A stretch of 64,000 nucleotides of DNA, taken from a virus. The stretch is taken from the IMG/VR virus record IMGVR_UViG_3300043410_001024, positions 1-64,000 of that record; one strand, written 5' to 3'. The notes under the pieces were generated by a model, which made no database searches, was not told where the DNA came from, and worked only from the letters and a program-made list of their open reading frames with translations. This document shows, one piece after another, positions 1 through 7,034 of this stretch; positions within the stretch are counted from its first letter, which is position 1, and each line of letters starts with the position of its first letter. Made by a program: the position numbers and the translations under genes.

Positions 1-2
1 TT

Positions 3-59
3 GTGGGTATGGCGTTCGTAATGATCGCGGCAGTTTTACTGATTGATTTTATTAAATAA
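3..59 (+). CDS. C-terminal end of an unknown hydrophobic protein (partial)
   Basis: This frame is open from the window edge to a TAA at 57-59. It reads as a short hydrophobic tail (VGMAFVMIAAVLLIDFIK) that could be the last transmembrane segment of a small membrane protein. A long inverted repeat that could act as a terminator follows at 67-110, which fits the end of a gene. Too little is present to assign a function, and it could be chance read-through. Confidence 0.3.
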   Translation: MGMAFVMIAAVLLIDFIK

Positions 60-66
60 TACACTG

Positions 67-110
67 AAAACAGGCGCAAGCCGCGTCATTGCTGTGTTTG
101 TGCCTGTTTT
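67..110 (+). terminator. Long hairpin, possible terminator
   Basis: Arms AAAACAGGCGCAA (67-79) and TTGTGCCTGTTTT (98-110) pair over 13 bp with one G-U, around an 18-nt loop. The 3' arm ends in four T but no longer U-tract follows, so termination strength is uncertain. It lies just after the partial gene ending at 59. Confidence 0.4.
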
Positions 111-188
111 CGCCCCTGTTATCACGCTCCAGCGTTCGCCCCTGTTATCACGCTCCAGCGTTCGCCCCTGTTATCACGCCTAAGCGTT
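111..188. repeat. Three 26-bp tandem repeats
   Basis: The unit begins CGCCCCTGTTATCACGC and ends AGCGTT. Copies are at 111-136, 137-162 and 163-188. The first two are identical; the third changes TCC to CTA near its end. Each unit contains the imperfect palindrome ACGCTCCAGCGT. No convincing coding frame runs through it. It may be a protein-binding array or a replication slippage product. Confidence 0.8.
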
Positions 189-325
189 CAAAATTGCCCT
201 GTAAGCCCTGCAGGTGGTGCAATGGCATTGCTTTTTTGCTTTCGTGGCGTGGTGGTGGCTTAAAACGCAAATTCTAAATGCCAGCACGTTTTTAAAATTA
301 TTTTCATTTTTTTTCGTTTTGAGTA

Positions 326-386
326 TTGACACGGGCGAAAATGTCTGTAAAATACGCAGTCAGTGGGGGGCAATTTCGCCCCCCAC
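326..386 (+). promoter_or_regulatory. Promoter-hairpin cassette 1
   Basis: -35 TTGACA (326-331), 16-nt spacer, -10 TAAAAT (348-353). A 9-bp perfect hairpin follows at the expected start of the RNA (363-386; arms GTGGGGGGC and GCCCCCCAC, loop AATTTC). A GGAG Shine-Dalgarno then leads into the gene at 406. Three more copies of this arrangement follow downstream, so the cassette is clearly a functional unit. Confidence 0.85.
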
Positions 387-405
387 ATCAAACGGAGCAA
401 AAACA

Positions 406-663
406 ATGGCTAAATTATCAGATTCTTACACCACGCTCGTGCCAGCGAATATCGCTGGAATACCTTGCTTATTGGGCATTGACGATTTTTATCGTCAACC
501 CGCTGATTTTGGAGCGTGTAACCGTGATGATTTTTTTGGATACGTGGAACTTGAATTCACTGTAATGGATCGAAAAGGCTATAAAGCTGATTGGCTAGTT
601 AAAAAAATCACGCCAGTAATTGATCGTGAATTAGAAAAAACAGTTTTAGAATATTTCGCCTAA
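406..663 (+). CDS. Small early protein of unknown function, 85 aa
   Basis: I do not recognise this protein. The start is the ATG at 406, 9 nt after GGAG. The same frame is open further upstream, but that stretch runs through the promoter and leader hairpin and is not credible. The product is soluble-looking, begins MAKLSDSYTTLVPANIAG and ends in an acidic/basic helix (VIDRELEKTVLEYFA). It is the first of four short genes on this strand, each with its own cassette promoter, an arrangement typical of phage early host-takeover genes. No domain or catalytic motif is visible. Confidence 0.75.
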   Translation: MAKLSDSYTTLVPANIAGIPCLLGIDDFYRQPADFGACNRDDFFGYVELEFTVMDRKGYKADWLVKKITPVIDRELEKTVLEYFA

Positions 664-668
664 AAGAG

Positions 669-729
669 TTGACAAGGCAAAACAAGTCTGTATAATAGGC
701 AATCAGTGGGGGGCAATTTCGCCCCCCAC
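669..729 (+). promoter_or_regulatory. Promoter-hairpin cassette 2
   Basis: -35 TTGACA (669-674), 16-nt spacer, perfect -10 TATAAT (691-696), then the same 9-bp GC hairpin at 706-729 in the leader. It starts only a few bases after the previous stop codon, so each gene appears to be its own transcription unit. Confidence 0.88.
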
Positions 730-749
730 ATCAAACAGGGGCAAAGAAA

Positions 750-968
750 ATGAAAGCAAAAAAAGTGGTAGAAAAAGCAATCAAACTAGGTTTAATCCGT
801 TATAATGACGGTGAGTCATTTTCACCGTTTTATGGTGCGGCACGTCATGACGTGTGGTTTTCATGCGGTGCGGGCGTGAATAAAACCATTGACGCTAATG
901 ACGTTGAACAATATACAGGGCTAAAAATCGTGTCAATCAATGGCGATAGCATCGAAAAATTAGTTTAA
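750..968 (+). CDS. Small early protein of unknown function, 72 aa
   Basis: Starts at ATG 750 behind a GGGG/AAAG purine tract. The N-terminus MKAKKVVEKAIKLGLI is a basic helix and the rest is a compact mixed fold ending in VSINGDSIEKLV. The first five codons are nearly identical to those of the next gene (MKAK start), so duplication or cassette swapping may have carried the start region as well as the promoter. No family recognised. Real-gene confidence comes from its dedicated promoter, leader hairpin and tight packing. Confidence 0.75.
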   Translation: MKAKKVVEKAIKLGLIRYNDGESFSPFYGAARHDVWFSCGAGVNKTIDANDVEQYTGLKIVSINGDSIEKLV

Positions 969-974
969 AAACGG

Positions 975-1035
975 TTGACAAGGCAAAACAAGTCTGTATA
1001 ATACTCAATCAGTGGGGGGCAATTTCGCCCCCCAC
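975..1035 (+). promoter_or_regulatory. Promoter-hairpin cassette 3
   Basis: -35 TTGACA (975-980), 16-nt spacer, -10 TATAAT (997-1002), GC hairpin 1012-1035. The promoter is almost identical base for base to cassette 2 (shared spacer AGGCAAAACAAGTCTG). Confidence 0.88.
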
Positions 1036-1052
1036 ATCAAACGGAGCATAAA

Positions 1053-1358
1053 ATGAAAGCAAAAAGATTTTTTAATGGCAGTGACAGCTACGGGCGAAAT
1101 GTTCAAGTGGCGCAAGGCGTTGACGGTTCATGGTTTTATCGTATGTATGTATTCAACGGGTACGCCCGTGCATGGTCAAAATGGGATCAATTAGATACCG
1201 ATAAACATATATCATGGGCGCATGAATCAACCAACGTCTACAGCGGTGAAGTTACACCGCTAGAAAACCCCGTGTTAATGTGGGGGTTTAATTCATTACA
1301 TGAATACGCGGATGTTCCGCGCGTAAGATTGCCAGAAAAAAAAGAGTTGACAGTATAA
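1053..1358 (+). CDS. Small early protein of unknown function, 101 aa
   Basis: Starts at ATG 1053, preceded by GGAG. It begins MKAKRFFNGSDSYGRNV and is rich in aromatic residues (several Trp and Tyr in the middle third), suggesting a small beta-rich fold. No membrane segment or known catalytic motif is seen. Its last codons overlap the -35/-10 region of cassette 4, so the next promoter is embedded in this gene's 3' end. Unrecognised; likely an early host-interaction protein by position. Confidence 0.75.
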   Translation: MKAKRFFNGSDSYGRNVQVAQGVDGSWFYRMYVFNGYARAWSKWDQLDTDKHISWAHESTNVYSGEVTPLENPVLMWGFNSLHEYADVPRVRLPEKKELTV

Positions 1359-1407
1359 AATAATCCTGTAAAATACGCAGTCAGTGGGGGGCAATTTCGC
1401 CCCCCAC
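1347..1407 (+). promoter_or_regulatory. Promoter-hairpin cassette 4
   Basis: -35 TTGACA (1347-1352), 16-nt spacer, -10 TAAAAT (1369-1374), GC hairpin 1384-1407. The -35 lies inside the coding end of the preceding gene. The -10 region TGTAAAATACGCAGTCAG matches cassette 1 rather than 2 and 3. Confidence 0.85.
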
Positions 1408-1425
1408 ATCAAACGGAGCATAAAA

Positions 1426-1953
1426 ATGAACAAACCAGATTTTTTAAACGTAATGGCATCAACAAAAGGCGCGGCTATCGCGTCAATGGTAACTGATACA
1501 GCGGTAGGTGGAGTTGCCGCTAAATATAAAGCAATGGCAATCCGTAAAGTAACTACAGCATCAATTATGCTTTTCAACGGGTTGAAGGATGCTGATCCGT
1601 ACCTAAACAAAATCGCTAAAACCAGTGACAGCGATAATGCTACCGATTTTGAAAAAAGCGAAACCTTCTTTGAGCATTCACATGAATGTTATAGTTTAGT
1701 AAGCCATAAAAAAACAGGCAAGTTATATTTGTACGCGCTTTATAATAGCGCAAAATCAACGTATTACATCGACGGCAAAGAAGTTACCCGTGATGAAGTA
1801 GCCATTTTCTTGACACCTTCAGCGGCTAAAACCTTAATGGATGATAGCGGCAGGGTATATAATCTTAAAAATGACGTTTATCATTCAGCTATCATTAGAA
1901 CGATTAGCCTTGAAAATGTCGTTAAATTGACCGCCAACGGTCAAACGATATAG
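1426..1953 (+). CDS. Early protein of unknown function, 175 aa
   Basis: The start is ATG 1426, after GGAG; an in-frame GTG at 1384 would lie in the leader hairpin and is rejected. Residues 1-45 are alanine-rich and could form amphipathic helices (TKGAAIASMVTD, AVGGVAAKYKAMAIRK). The C-terminal half looks like a small beta-rich domain (YSLVSHKKTGKLYLYALY, STYYIDGKEVTRDEVAIF) ending in ISLENVVKLTANGQTI. No catalytic motif recognised. It is the last and longest of the four cassette-driven genes and is followed by a strong terminator at 2018-2043. Confidence 0.75.
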   Translation: MNKPDFLNVMASTKGAAIASMVTDTAVGGVAAKYKAMAIRKVTTASIMLFNGLKDADPYLNKIAKTSDSDNATDFEKSETFFEHSHECYSLVSHKKTGKLYLYALYNSAKSTYYIDGKEVTRDEVAIFLTPSAAKTLMDDSGRVYNLKNDVYHSAIIRTISLENVVKLTANGQTI

Positions 1954-2017
1954 CGGCAATGGTAAGGGGGCGGGTAGACCGCCCTCGTGCTGTCACGGGC
2001 GTTTAAACGCGAATTTC

Positions 2018-2043
2018 AGCACGGGCGTTGCCCGTGCTTTTTT
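2018..2043 (+). terminator. Rho-independent terminator of the early gene cluster
   Basis: A 9-bp stem AGCACGGGC / GCCCGTGCT with a GTT loop is followed by a run of six T. It closes the cassette-driven early cluster. Confidence 0.9.
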
Positions 2044-2078
2044 ATGCGTGGTGGTATGGTGTGGCACGGTAATTGACA

Positions 2079-2202
2079 ATGCAGGAATCGTGCCAACGGG
2101 GAGGCGTATCATATAAAAAAATATTTGTCAAATATTTTTTACGATGCAAAAATCGTGCCAACCGAAGGGGGGGTGGCGTATATATGCAAAAATCGTGCCA
2201 AC
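2079..2202 (-). promoter_or_regulatory. Three 19-bp direct repeats resembling sigma-54 promoters (minus strand)
   Basis: Copies lie at 2079-2097, 2144-2162 and 2184-2202. On the minus strand two read GTTGGCACGATTTTTGCAT and one GTTGGCACGATTCCTGCAT. This matches the sigma-54 -24/-12 consensus TGGCACG-N4-TTGCA, exactly in two copies. The expected transcripts run leftward, antisense to the early genes, and no minus-strand gene is evident there. They could instead be binding sites for a phage protein. The resemblance is seen directly; a promoter function is inference. Confidence 0.5.
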
Positions 2203-2603
2203 TTTTGTTGCGGCGGACAAAAATTCTTTCAAAAAACTCCCTGATTTTTCCAAAAATTTCCACAAAAATTTCCACAAAAATTTCTCCAACTTTTCTCCCA
2301 ACTTTTCTCCAACTTTTCAAAAACTTTCCTAAAAACTTGCCTCAAAAAAGGTCGATATATAGAAAAACAGGTCGATCAAAGTGTAAGTACCTTCTTCTAA
2401 TTTTTTGCGCGGCTCAGGTTTTCACACTGTGTAGGAAAAGTGGGTCCAAAGTGTAAGTACCTTGTTGAAATTTTTGGGCGGGAAAAATTTTGCGCTCCGG
2501 TATAGAAAAAGTAGGCTAAATATGAAAGGGCACTAGAGAGAGTAAGGTACCATAATTGATGGTGTTTTACTCTAGTGAGTGTAGAGATATTAAAGGACTT
2601 TTG
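2203..2603. other. Non-coding, repeat-rich region (possible control region or origin)
   Basis: No convincing gene. 2249-2325 is a pyrimidine-biased microrepeat tract (AAAATTTCCAC-like and AACTTTTCTCC-like units, each about three times). The 17-mer CAAAGTGTAAGTACCTT occurs twice, at 2377-2393 and 2447-2463. A CTAAATA box at 2516-2522 could be a late-type promoter for the kinase-like genes. Direct repeats in an AT-rich gap at an operon boundary are compatible with a replication origin or regulator-binding site; neither is shown. Confidence 0.5.
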
Positions 2604-3302
2604 ATGAGAATAGAAGAATTAAGTGGATATCGTGATAATGAGTACATGCAGGGTGCAAAGGATATATTTAAGCAGCGTCCGGCTGATAATCCTGCAACTG
2701 GCGATGATGACATAATAGGCAAGTTAGATCCTAACAAGAGTAGTTTGGAATATGCGCCATATTATCAGATGATGCAATTTAACAAGTTTTTGACTGCTAA
2801 GGGATTTCGGCAATTGGGTTCTGGGGCGTATGCTGGTGTGTGGGAGCATCCTAATCATCCGTGGGTATTTAAGGTATTCAAGAATGATGAGGCGTATATG
2901 ACTTATTATAAGTGGTGTCGTTCTCACCAGAATAACCCTAATGTTCCTAAGATTAAGGGTGGTGTGATTAAGATAAATGATGAGACTTATGCCATACGGA
3001 TGGAAAAATTATCTCCGATAGACAAGGATGTATACAATGATGTTGATCGTGCGGTTGGAGCATTTGAGTGGTATGTACGTGGTATAAAGAAGGGATGGGA
3101 CGAGGAGACTATGGAACGTGTACGAGCTGAGTTAGAAGAATATCGTGAGGCGTATCCTGGTATATATGAGATAATGGCGATGATATTTAAGAGTGGATAT
3201 CGATTAGATTTGCATTTTAACAACATCATGCAGCGTGGTGATATTCCGGTAATCACTGATCCGATAGTAGGAAGTGGTTGGGGAACTAAGGTGGAAATAT
3301 GA
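2604..3302 (+). CDS. Kinase-like protein A, 232 aa
   Basis: The start is ATG 2604, six nt after AAAGGA; an upstream in-frame ATG at 2556 lacks a ribosome binding site. It is one of three tandem paralogues that share the N-terminus M(K/R)(L/I)(R/K/E)EL(T/S)GY. Protein-kinase-like signatures appear in order: a glycine loop (GSGAYAGVWEHP), WVFKVFK in the position of the VAIK strand, a hinge-like MEKL, a catalytic-loop-like LDLHFNNIM and TDP in place of DFG. At 232 aa it is smaller than a standard kinase. Whether it phosphorylates protein, a small molecule or nothing cannot be told. Start and stop overlap the next gene (ATGA). Confidence 0.7.
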   Translation: MRIEELSGYRDNEYMQGAKDIFKQRPADNPATGDDDIIGKLDPNKSSLEYAPYYQMMQFNKFLTAKGFRQLGSGAYAGVWEHPNHPWVFKVFKNDEAYMTYYKWCRSHQNNPNVPKIKGGVIKINDETYAIRMEKLSPIDKDVYNDVDRAVGAFEWYVRGIKKGWDEETMERVRAELEEYREAYPGIYEIMAMIFKSGYRLDLHFNNIMQRGDIPVITDPIVGSGWGTKVEI

Positions 3303-3907
3303 AACTACGGGAATTGACTGGGTATCATAATACGCCTATCCAGGGGATTGTTGATAAGGCCAAGGATGAGTTTAGTGGTGGTAAGAAGACCAGATATGAT
3401 GCTGCGTTTAACAATTTCTATGAGTATATAAAGCAGCATGGATTTCATCGTGTTGGCACTGGTAACAATGCTGATGTATATGAGAAGGAAGGATATCCGT
3501 GGTTGTTTAAGGTGTTTAGTGGTGATCCTGCGTATATGTCGTATTACAAGTATTGTAGGGTTAACCAGGGTAATCCGCATGTTCCGCGTATTAAGGGTGG
3601 GTTGCGTAAGATATCTGGGAATACGTATTGTGTACAGATAGAGAAGTTAAATCCGTTGCCTGGAAGTGGTATGAAGTTTGTTGAGACGTTACAGAATGCT
3701 GCGTTAGGCTTGGTGGATGATGATCCGTTTGATGATGAGATGGCGGATGAATATCGGCGTAGTATTTCTCAGATTAGTACAAAGTTTCCTGAGTTGATGA
3801 AGTTACTGCGGGATTTGGTTGCGTTTAGGAATTACACATTTGATTTAGATGAGAGTAATGTGATGATGCGTGGTGTGATGCCTGTAATAACAGATCCATT
3901 TGCGTGA
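3299..3907 (+). CDS. Kinase-like protein B, 202 aa
   Basis: Begins in an ATGA overlap with gene A, implying coupled translation. It shares the GTGNNADVYEK glycine loop, WLFKVFSGDPAYMSYY, the PRIKGG strand and the IEKL hinge with its neighbours. The catalytic loop is degenerate: FDLDESNVMM has Asp where the other two copies have His after DL, and the glycine loop has NN for AY. TDP stands where DFG would be. It is the most divergent copy at the active site and may be a pseudokinase partner of A or C. Function unknown. Confidence 0.7.
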   Translation: MKLRELTGYHNTPIQGIVDKAKDEFSGGKKTRYDAAFNNFYEYIKQHGFHRVGTGNNADVYEKEGYPWLFKVFSGDPAYMSYYKYCRVNQGNPHVPRIKGGLRKISGNTYCVQIEKLNPLPGSGMKFVETLQNAALGLVDDDPFDDEMADEYRRSISQISTKFPELMKLLRDLVAFRNYTFDLDESNVMMRGVMPVITDPFA

Positions 3908-3917
3908 GGGGAAATAG

Positions 3918-4526
3918 ATGAAATTAAAAGAGTTAACTGGATACAAGGGTAATGCGCATTATCAGGCGGCTAAGAATACATTGGTTAGAGATAATCCGGA
4001 GGATGAGAATCGCAAGCAGTTTAACAAGTTTAAGGAGTATATGGTTGCGAATGGATTCGAGTATATGGGGACTGGTGCGTATGGGACTGTATATGAGAAG
4101 CCTGGGTATCCGTGGTTATTTAAGTTATTTAAGGAAGATCCTGCGTATATAGAGTTTATCCAGTATAGTAAGGCGCATGCTGACAATCCTCATTTACCGA
4201 AGTTTAAGGGTGGTATAATAAGAATCAATGCTGATACTTATTGTATCCGGACTGAGAAATTAGTTGATTTACCGTATGAGAATTATAGAAAGTATATGGA
4301 TTATTTTACTGCGGTGTTTGCGGTACTACAAAACCGGGTTGACAAGAATGATTCGATGTATGATGAGTTGTATCGTGAGTATCAGCAGTTTAGTCGTAAG
4401 CATCCGAACATATATGAGATATTGAAATACATATTTACGGAAAGTTCGTACCATCCTGATTTGCACAATGGGAATTTAATGATGCGAGGGAGTACGTTAG
4501 TGTTTAGTGATCCGGTAGCGATATAG
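3918..4526 (+). CDS. Kinase-like protein C, 202 aa
   Basis: Preceded by a strong GAGGGGAAATAG ribosome binding site. It is the most kinase-like copy: glycine loop GTGAYGTVYEKP, strand WLFKLFK, hinge TEKL, catalytic loop HPDLHNGNLMM (compare HxDLHxGN in aminoglycoside-phosphotransferase-type and ABC1-type kinases) and SDP for the metal-binding motif. The best reading is a minimal kinase-fold enzyme acting early in infection. The alternative is a kinase-fold binding protein without catalysis. The operon ends at the bidirectional terminator directly downstream. Confidence 0.72.
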   Translation: MKLKELTGYKGNAHYQAAKNTLVRDNPEDENRKQFNKFKEYMVANGFEYMGTGAYGTVYEKPGYPWLFKLFKEDPAYIEFIQYSKAHADNPHLPKFKGGIIRINADTYCIRTEKLVDLPYENYRKYMDYFTAVFAVLQNRVDKNDSMYDELYREYQQFSRKHPNIYEILKYIFTESSYHPDLHNGNLMMRGSTLVFSDPVAI

Positions 4527-4547
4527 CCCTCTTACGAGGGCTTTTTT
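4526..4547. terminator. Terminator between convergent genes
   Basis: Stem GCCCTC / GAGGGC with loop TTAC, then six T in the plus direction. The last codons of the minus-strand gene (KKPS-stop) are encoded inside the hairpin and T-run, so the structure serves the rightward kinase-like operon while coding for the leftward gene's C-terminus. Confidence 0.9.
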
Positions 4548-5629
4548 ACGGGTTGTTGAAGTGCTGCTTGTCTAGCTTGCATATCGTTTGCTTGTGCGTC
4601 TGGGTTTCGGCTAATAGTAGGACCGATAGCTTTCCAGCCACGTTTTTGCATTAGTTGAGCTTGTTGTCTACCGTTTCTGAAACTTGGGTGATTCAAATCT
4701 TCTTCTGCGGACAGTGGGTCATTCGGGTGACCTAATTGGTATTTTAGGCCAGCGTTATGACCTGGGCAGTTTGGGTCGGTTGCATCAACACATGGATGGA
4801 AATCGTTTGGTCCTTTGGGTGGTTTTGGTCCATACCTAAAAAAACTTCCGTTTCCCATAGCTTCAACAATATCTTTATCGATTGATTCATAGATCTCATA
4901 CATGAAGTCATCTTCATCCCCATAGGTTACATTCTTTGCCATAACTAGGCCACCGATTTGAATAACTAGGTCAGCTTTGATAACTGGTTCTTGTGTTTTT
5001 CTATCGTAGAAATAAGAATGTCGTTCTGGGTCCATACCAACTTGAGTCCACTCTGGGTTGGATAATGCGTCTTGTGCGATTAATCTAGCTTGTTCTACGG
5101 TTGATGGGATGTATAAACCATTCATAGTAGCAAGTGGATTTTTATCTACTTTTTTACCTTTATCTGAGCGTCCCCTAGCGATATTCAGTGCACCTTTTTC
5201 TGGTACTTCAAACGTAACATTTTTAATAATAGCGGTGGATGCGTGTGCGATTGGATCACCAGATGCATTATGAATAGTTGGAATCCACACTCCCTTAGAT
5301 TTATAAGCTGGGATATCTAGTCTAAGTTTAACGGGTGTACCAGCTGGGATTTGTGTATTAAGTTTATCACGTTGGTTAACTTTCAGCGTGTTATACATGG
5401 TATCATCATCGGCGGATGGTGGTAGTTCATCATACGCCGACACTGGTTTATATTTGTTAACTAGACGACGATATTCGGTTTTATCAATTTCACCGTGCCG
5501 TAGTTTTTCGGCAGCCGCTGTTAATTGTGGAATACGGTCAGTAACGTTTTTGAAGTGTAGGTTACGTCTATCAGGTGCGACATAATCATCTTCTTCGGTA
5601 TTTTCGGTTAGAATGTCAAATATTTTCAT
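4532..5629 (-). CDS. Conserved phage protein of unknown function, 365 aa
   Basis: No enzyme motif recognised. The N-terminus MKIFDILTENTEEDD is the kind seen on many T4-like accessory proteins. The centre (residues about 155-245) contains NPLATMNGLYIPSTVEQA, HSYFYDRKTQEPV and VIQIGGLVMAKNVTYG, a pattern I associate with accessory domains of large phage polyvalent proteins; this is a family resemblance only. The C-terminal 80 residues are Pro/Gln-rich and probably disordered. No Shine-Dalgarno is seen. A TATAAATA box ends 5 nt before the ATG, so the late transcript may be leaderless. Confidence 0.7.
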   Translation of the reverse strand: MKIFDILTENTEEDDYVAPDRRNLHFKNVTDRIPQLTAAAEKLRHGEIDKTEYRRLVNKYKPVSAYDELPPSADDDTMYNTLKVNQRDKLNTQIPAGTPVKLRLDIPAYKSKGVWIPTIHNASGDPIAHASTAIIKNVTFEVPEKGALNIARGRSDKGKKVDKNPLATMNGLYIPSTVEQARLIAQDALSNPEWTQVGMDPERHSYFYDRKTQEPVIKADLVIQIGGLVMAKNVTYGDEDDFMYEIYESIDKDIVEAMGNGSFFRYGPKPPKGPNDFHPCVDATDPNCPGHNAGLKYQLGHPNDPLSAEEDLNHPSFRNGRQQAQLMQKRGWKAIGPTISRNPDAQANDMQARQAALQQPVKKPS

Positions 5630-5634
5630 AATAT

Positions 5635-5642
5635 TATTTATA
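5635..5642 (-). promoter_or_regulatory. Late-type promoter TATAAATA
   Basis: A perfect T4 late-promoter -10 box on the minus strand, overlapping the end of gp41. It ends only 5 nt before the ATG of the gene at 5629. If active, transcription starts at or next to the start codon. Confidence 0.5.
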
Positions 5643-7008
5643 TATTGTTCAACAGGTTTCTTAGTTTTGAGCTTTGGACTTCTGCGGTAACTTTTGGTTC
5701 TTCGATAGTGGATCTTTGTCTAATTGAGTTAAGAATAGCTGATCCTGCTGATTGCATAGGTTGGTTACCGAATTCATCATCAACGTCTGCGTCGGTGATT
5801 CTAAGTGAATCGATACAGAAAGATAAATCGATTTTTTGCCCTGTACCAGAACTATTACGAGTTTTCATAAGTTGAATTTGGTATTGTCCGCGTTCGCGCA
5901 TAGCTCTTGAGGTAAAGATACCGAATACGTTATCAGCTGTCATAATTTTAGAAAGACCGCCAGAGATATGGCTATGGTCGAATTCAACTTCTTCTACTGC
6001 GCCACGGTTTAGCTGAGATGCGGTGACTAATAAGCAATTCTTTTCTACTGCTAGGTTTCTAAGTTCTTCCGAGACGTACTTATCTTTGATGAAAAGGTCA
6101 GCTGGGCTGATTTTCTTCGAGAGTGGCATTAGCAAATCTAGGTAATCTACTAACAGTACATCAATTTTTCTATTAGTTTTTATTTCATATTCTTTTAAAT
6201 ATGATCTTACGTCATTGGCATTTTTGCCGGATGGCATATATTTGACTTGCAGTGACCCAGCTTTTTTACCGATGGTTTTAACTTTAAGTTCTACGTTATC
6301 GATTTGTTTAAAGATATCTCTGGATGGTATACCGGTAATCATGGAATCGATACGCATTGAGACTAGTTCTTCTGAGAGTTCTAGTGTAAGGTAAAGAACA
6401 TTAAGACCGGCTAGTGCCCAGTTAACGCCAAGATTTGCTAGGAATAGTGATTTACCTGCGCCAGAACCACCGGCAAAGATATTAAGTTCACCGCGATTCA
6501 TACCGCCGAAAAGTTTATCATCGACGTTTTTCCAGCCGGTTGATACTTGGCCATTTTTATCTTTGATTTTTGAAAGACGTTTTTTAGGGTCTTCGAAGTA
6601 ATCGGTACCCATATCTTTTTGTAGACCGACTTGGACTGCGCGTTTAATTTTATCTTCGACTGTACCGTATTCACCTTTTTCTAATAAATCGGCTGATTCG
6701 ATGATTGCGCGTTCTAGTCCTTTATGTCGGGTGAATGTTTCAAATTCGTTTAACAACCAATCAAAATTTTCTGCGCGTAAGTTAGCAGGTGGTGCAAAAT
6801 TAGCTTTGGTGGTTGCGTTTACGATTTCGAAGGTTGGGATTACATTATAGACATCAACATATTCTTTAATGAATTCTGCTGGTAATTGTAACTTTTTATC
6901 GAATAAAGTGTGGTCAAAAATTGATTGACATCTAACAAATGATTCTGGGTCCACTAGCATCATTTCTAGGTATAATTTTTGTACATCGAATCCATAATTT
7001 ACATTCAT
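5638..7008 (-). CDS. 41: Replicative DNA helicase, T4 gp41 (DnaB family)
   Basis: Hexameric 5'-3' helicase that unwinds the fork and works with the primase encoded upstream. At 456 aa it is close to T4 gp41 (475). It has a DnaB-type RecA fold: Walker A GGSGAGKS at residues 180-187, Walker B DVLLVDYLDLL near 280-290, and later helicase motifs (TASQLNRGAVE and MKTRNSSGTGQ near the C-terminal third). The N-terminal 150 residues are the helical primase-interaction domain. The start is ATG 7008, with GGAGG 7 nt upstream. It is the last replication gene of the leftward operon that includes primase and carbamoyltransferase. Confidence 0.93.
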   Translation of the reverse strand: MNVNYGFDVQKLYLEMMLVDPESFVRCQSIFDHTLFDKKLQLPAEFIKEYVDVYNVIPTFEIVNATTKANFAPPANLRAENFDWLLNEFETFTRHKGLERAIIESADLLEKGEYGTVEDKIKRAVQVGLQKDMGTDYFEDPKKRLSKIKDKNGQVSTGWKNVDDKLFGGMNRGELNIFAGGSGAGKSLFLANLGVNWALAGLNVLYLTLELSEELVSMRIDSMITGIPSRDIFKQIDNVELKVKTIGKKAGSLQVKYMPSGKNANDVRSYLKEYEIKTNRKIDVLLVDYLDLLMPLSKKISPADLFIKDKYVSEELRNLAVEKNCLLVTASQLNRGAVEEVEFDHSHISGGLSKIMTADNVFGIFTSRAMRERGQYQIQLMKTRNSSGTGQKIDLSFCIDSLRITDADVDDEFGNQPMQSAGSAILNSIRQRSTIEEPKVTAEVQSSKLRNLLNNI

Positions 7009-7034
7009 ATAAGCCCTCCGTGGCTGTTATTACT

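Noticed and set aside
214-405. Longer N-terminus for the first early gene
   Set aside because: It would translate the promoter and leader hairpin; ATG 406 has the ribosome site.
1296-1610. Leftward 104-codon frame as a target of the sigma-54-like sites
   Set aside because: No ribosome site, and it overlaps two genes and a cassette promoter on the other strand; not credible as a gene.
2061-2077. Plus-strand sigma-54-like site (TGGCACG-N4-TTGAC)
   Set aside because: It lacks the essential GC of the -12 element, so it is not counted with the minus-strand motifs.
2042-2456. Open frames on both strands across the repeat region
   Set aside because: Their translations are made of repeat and homopolymer sequence with no ribosome site. 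The region is better read as non-coding.
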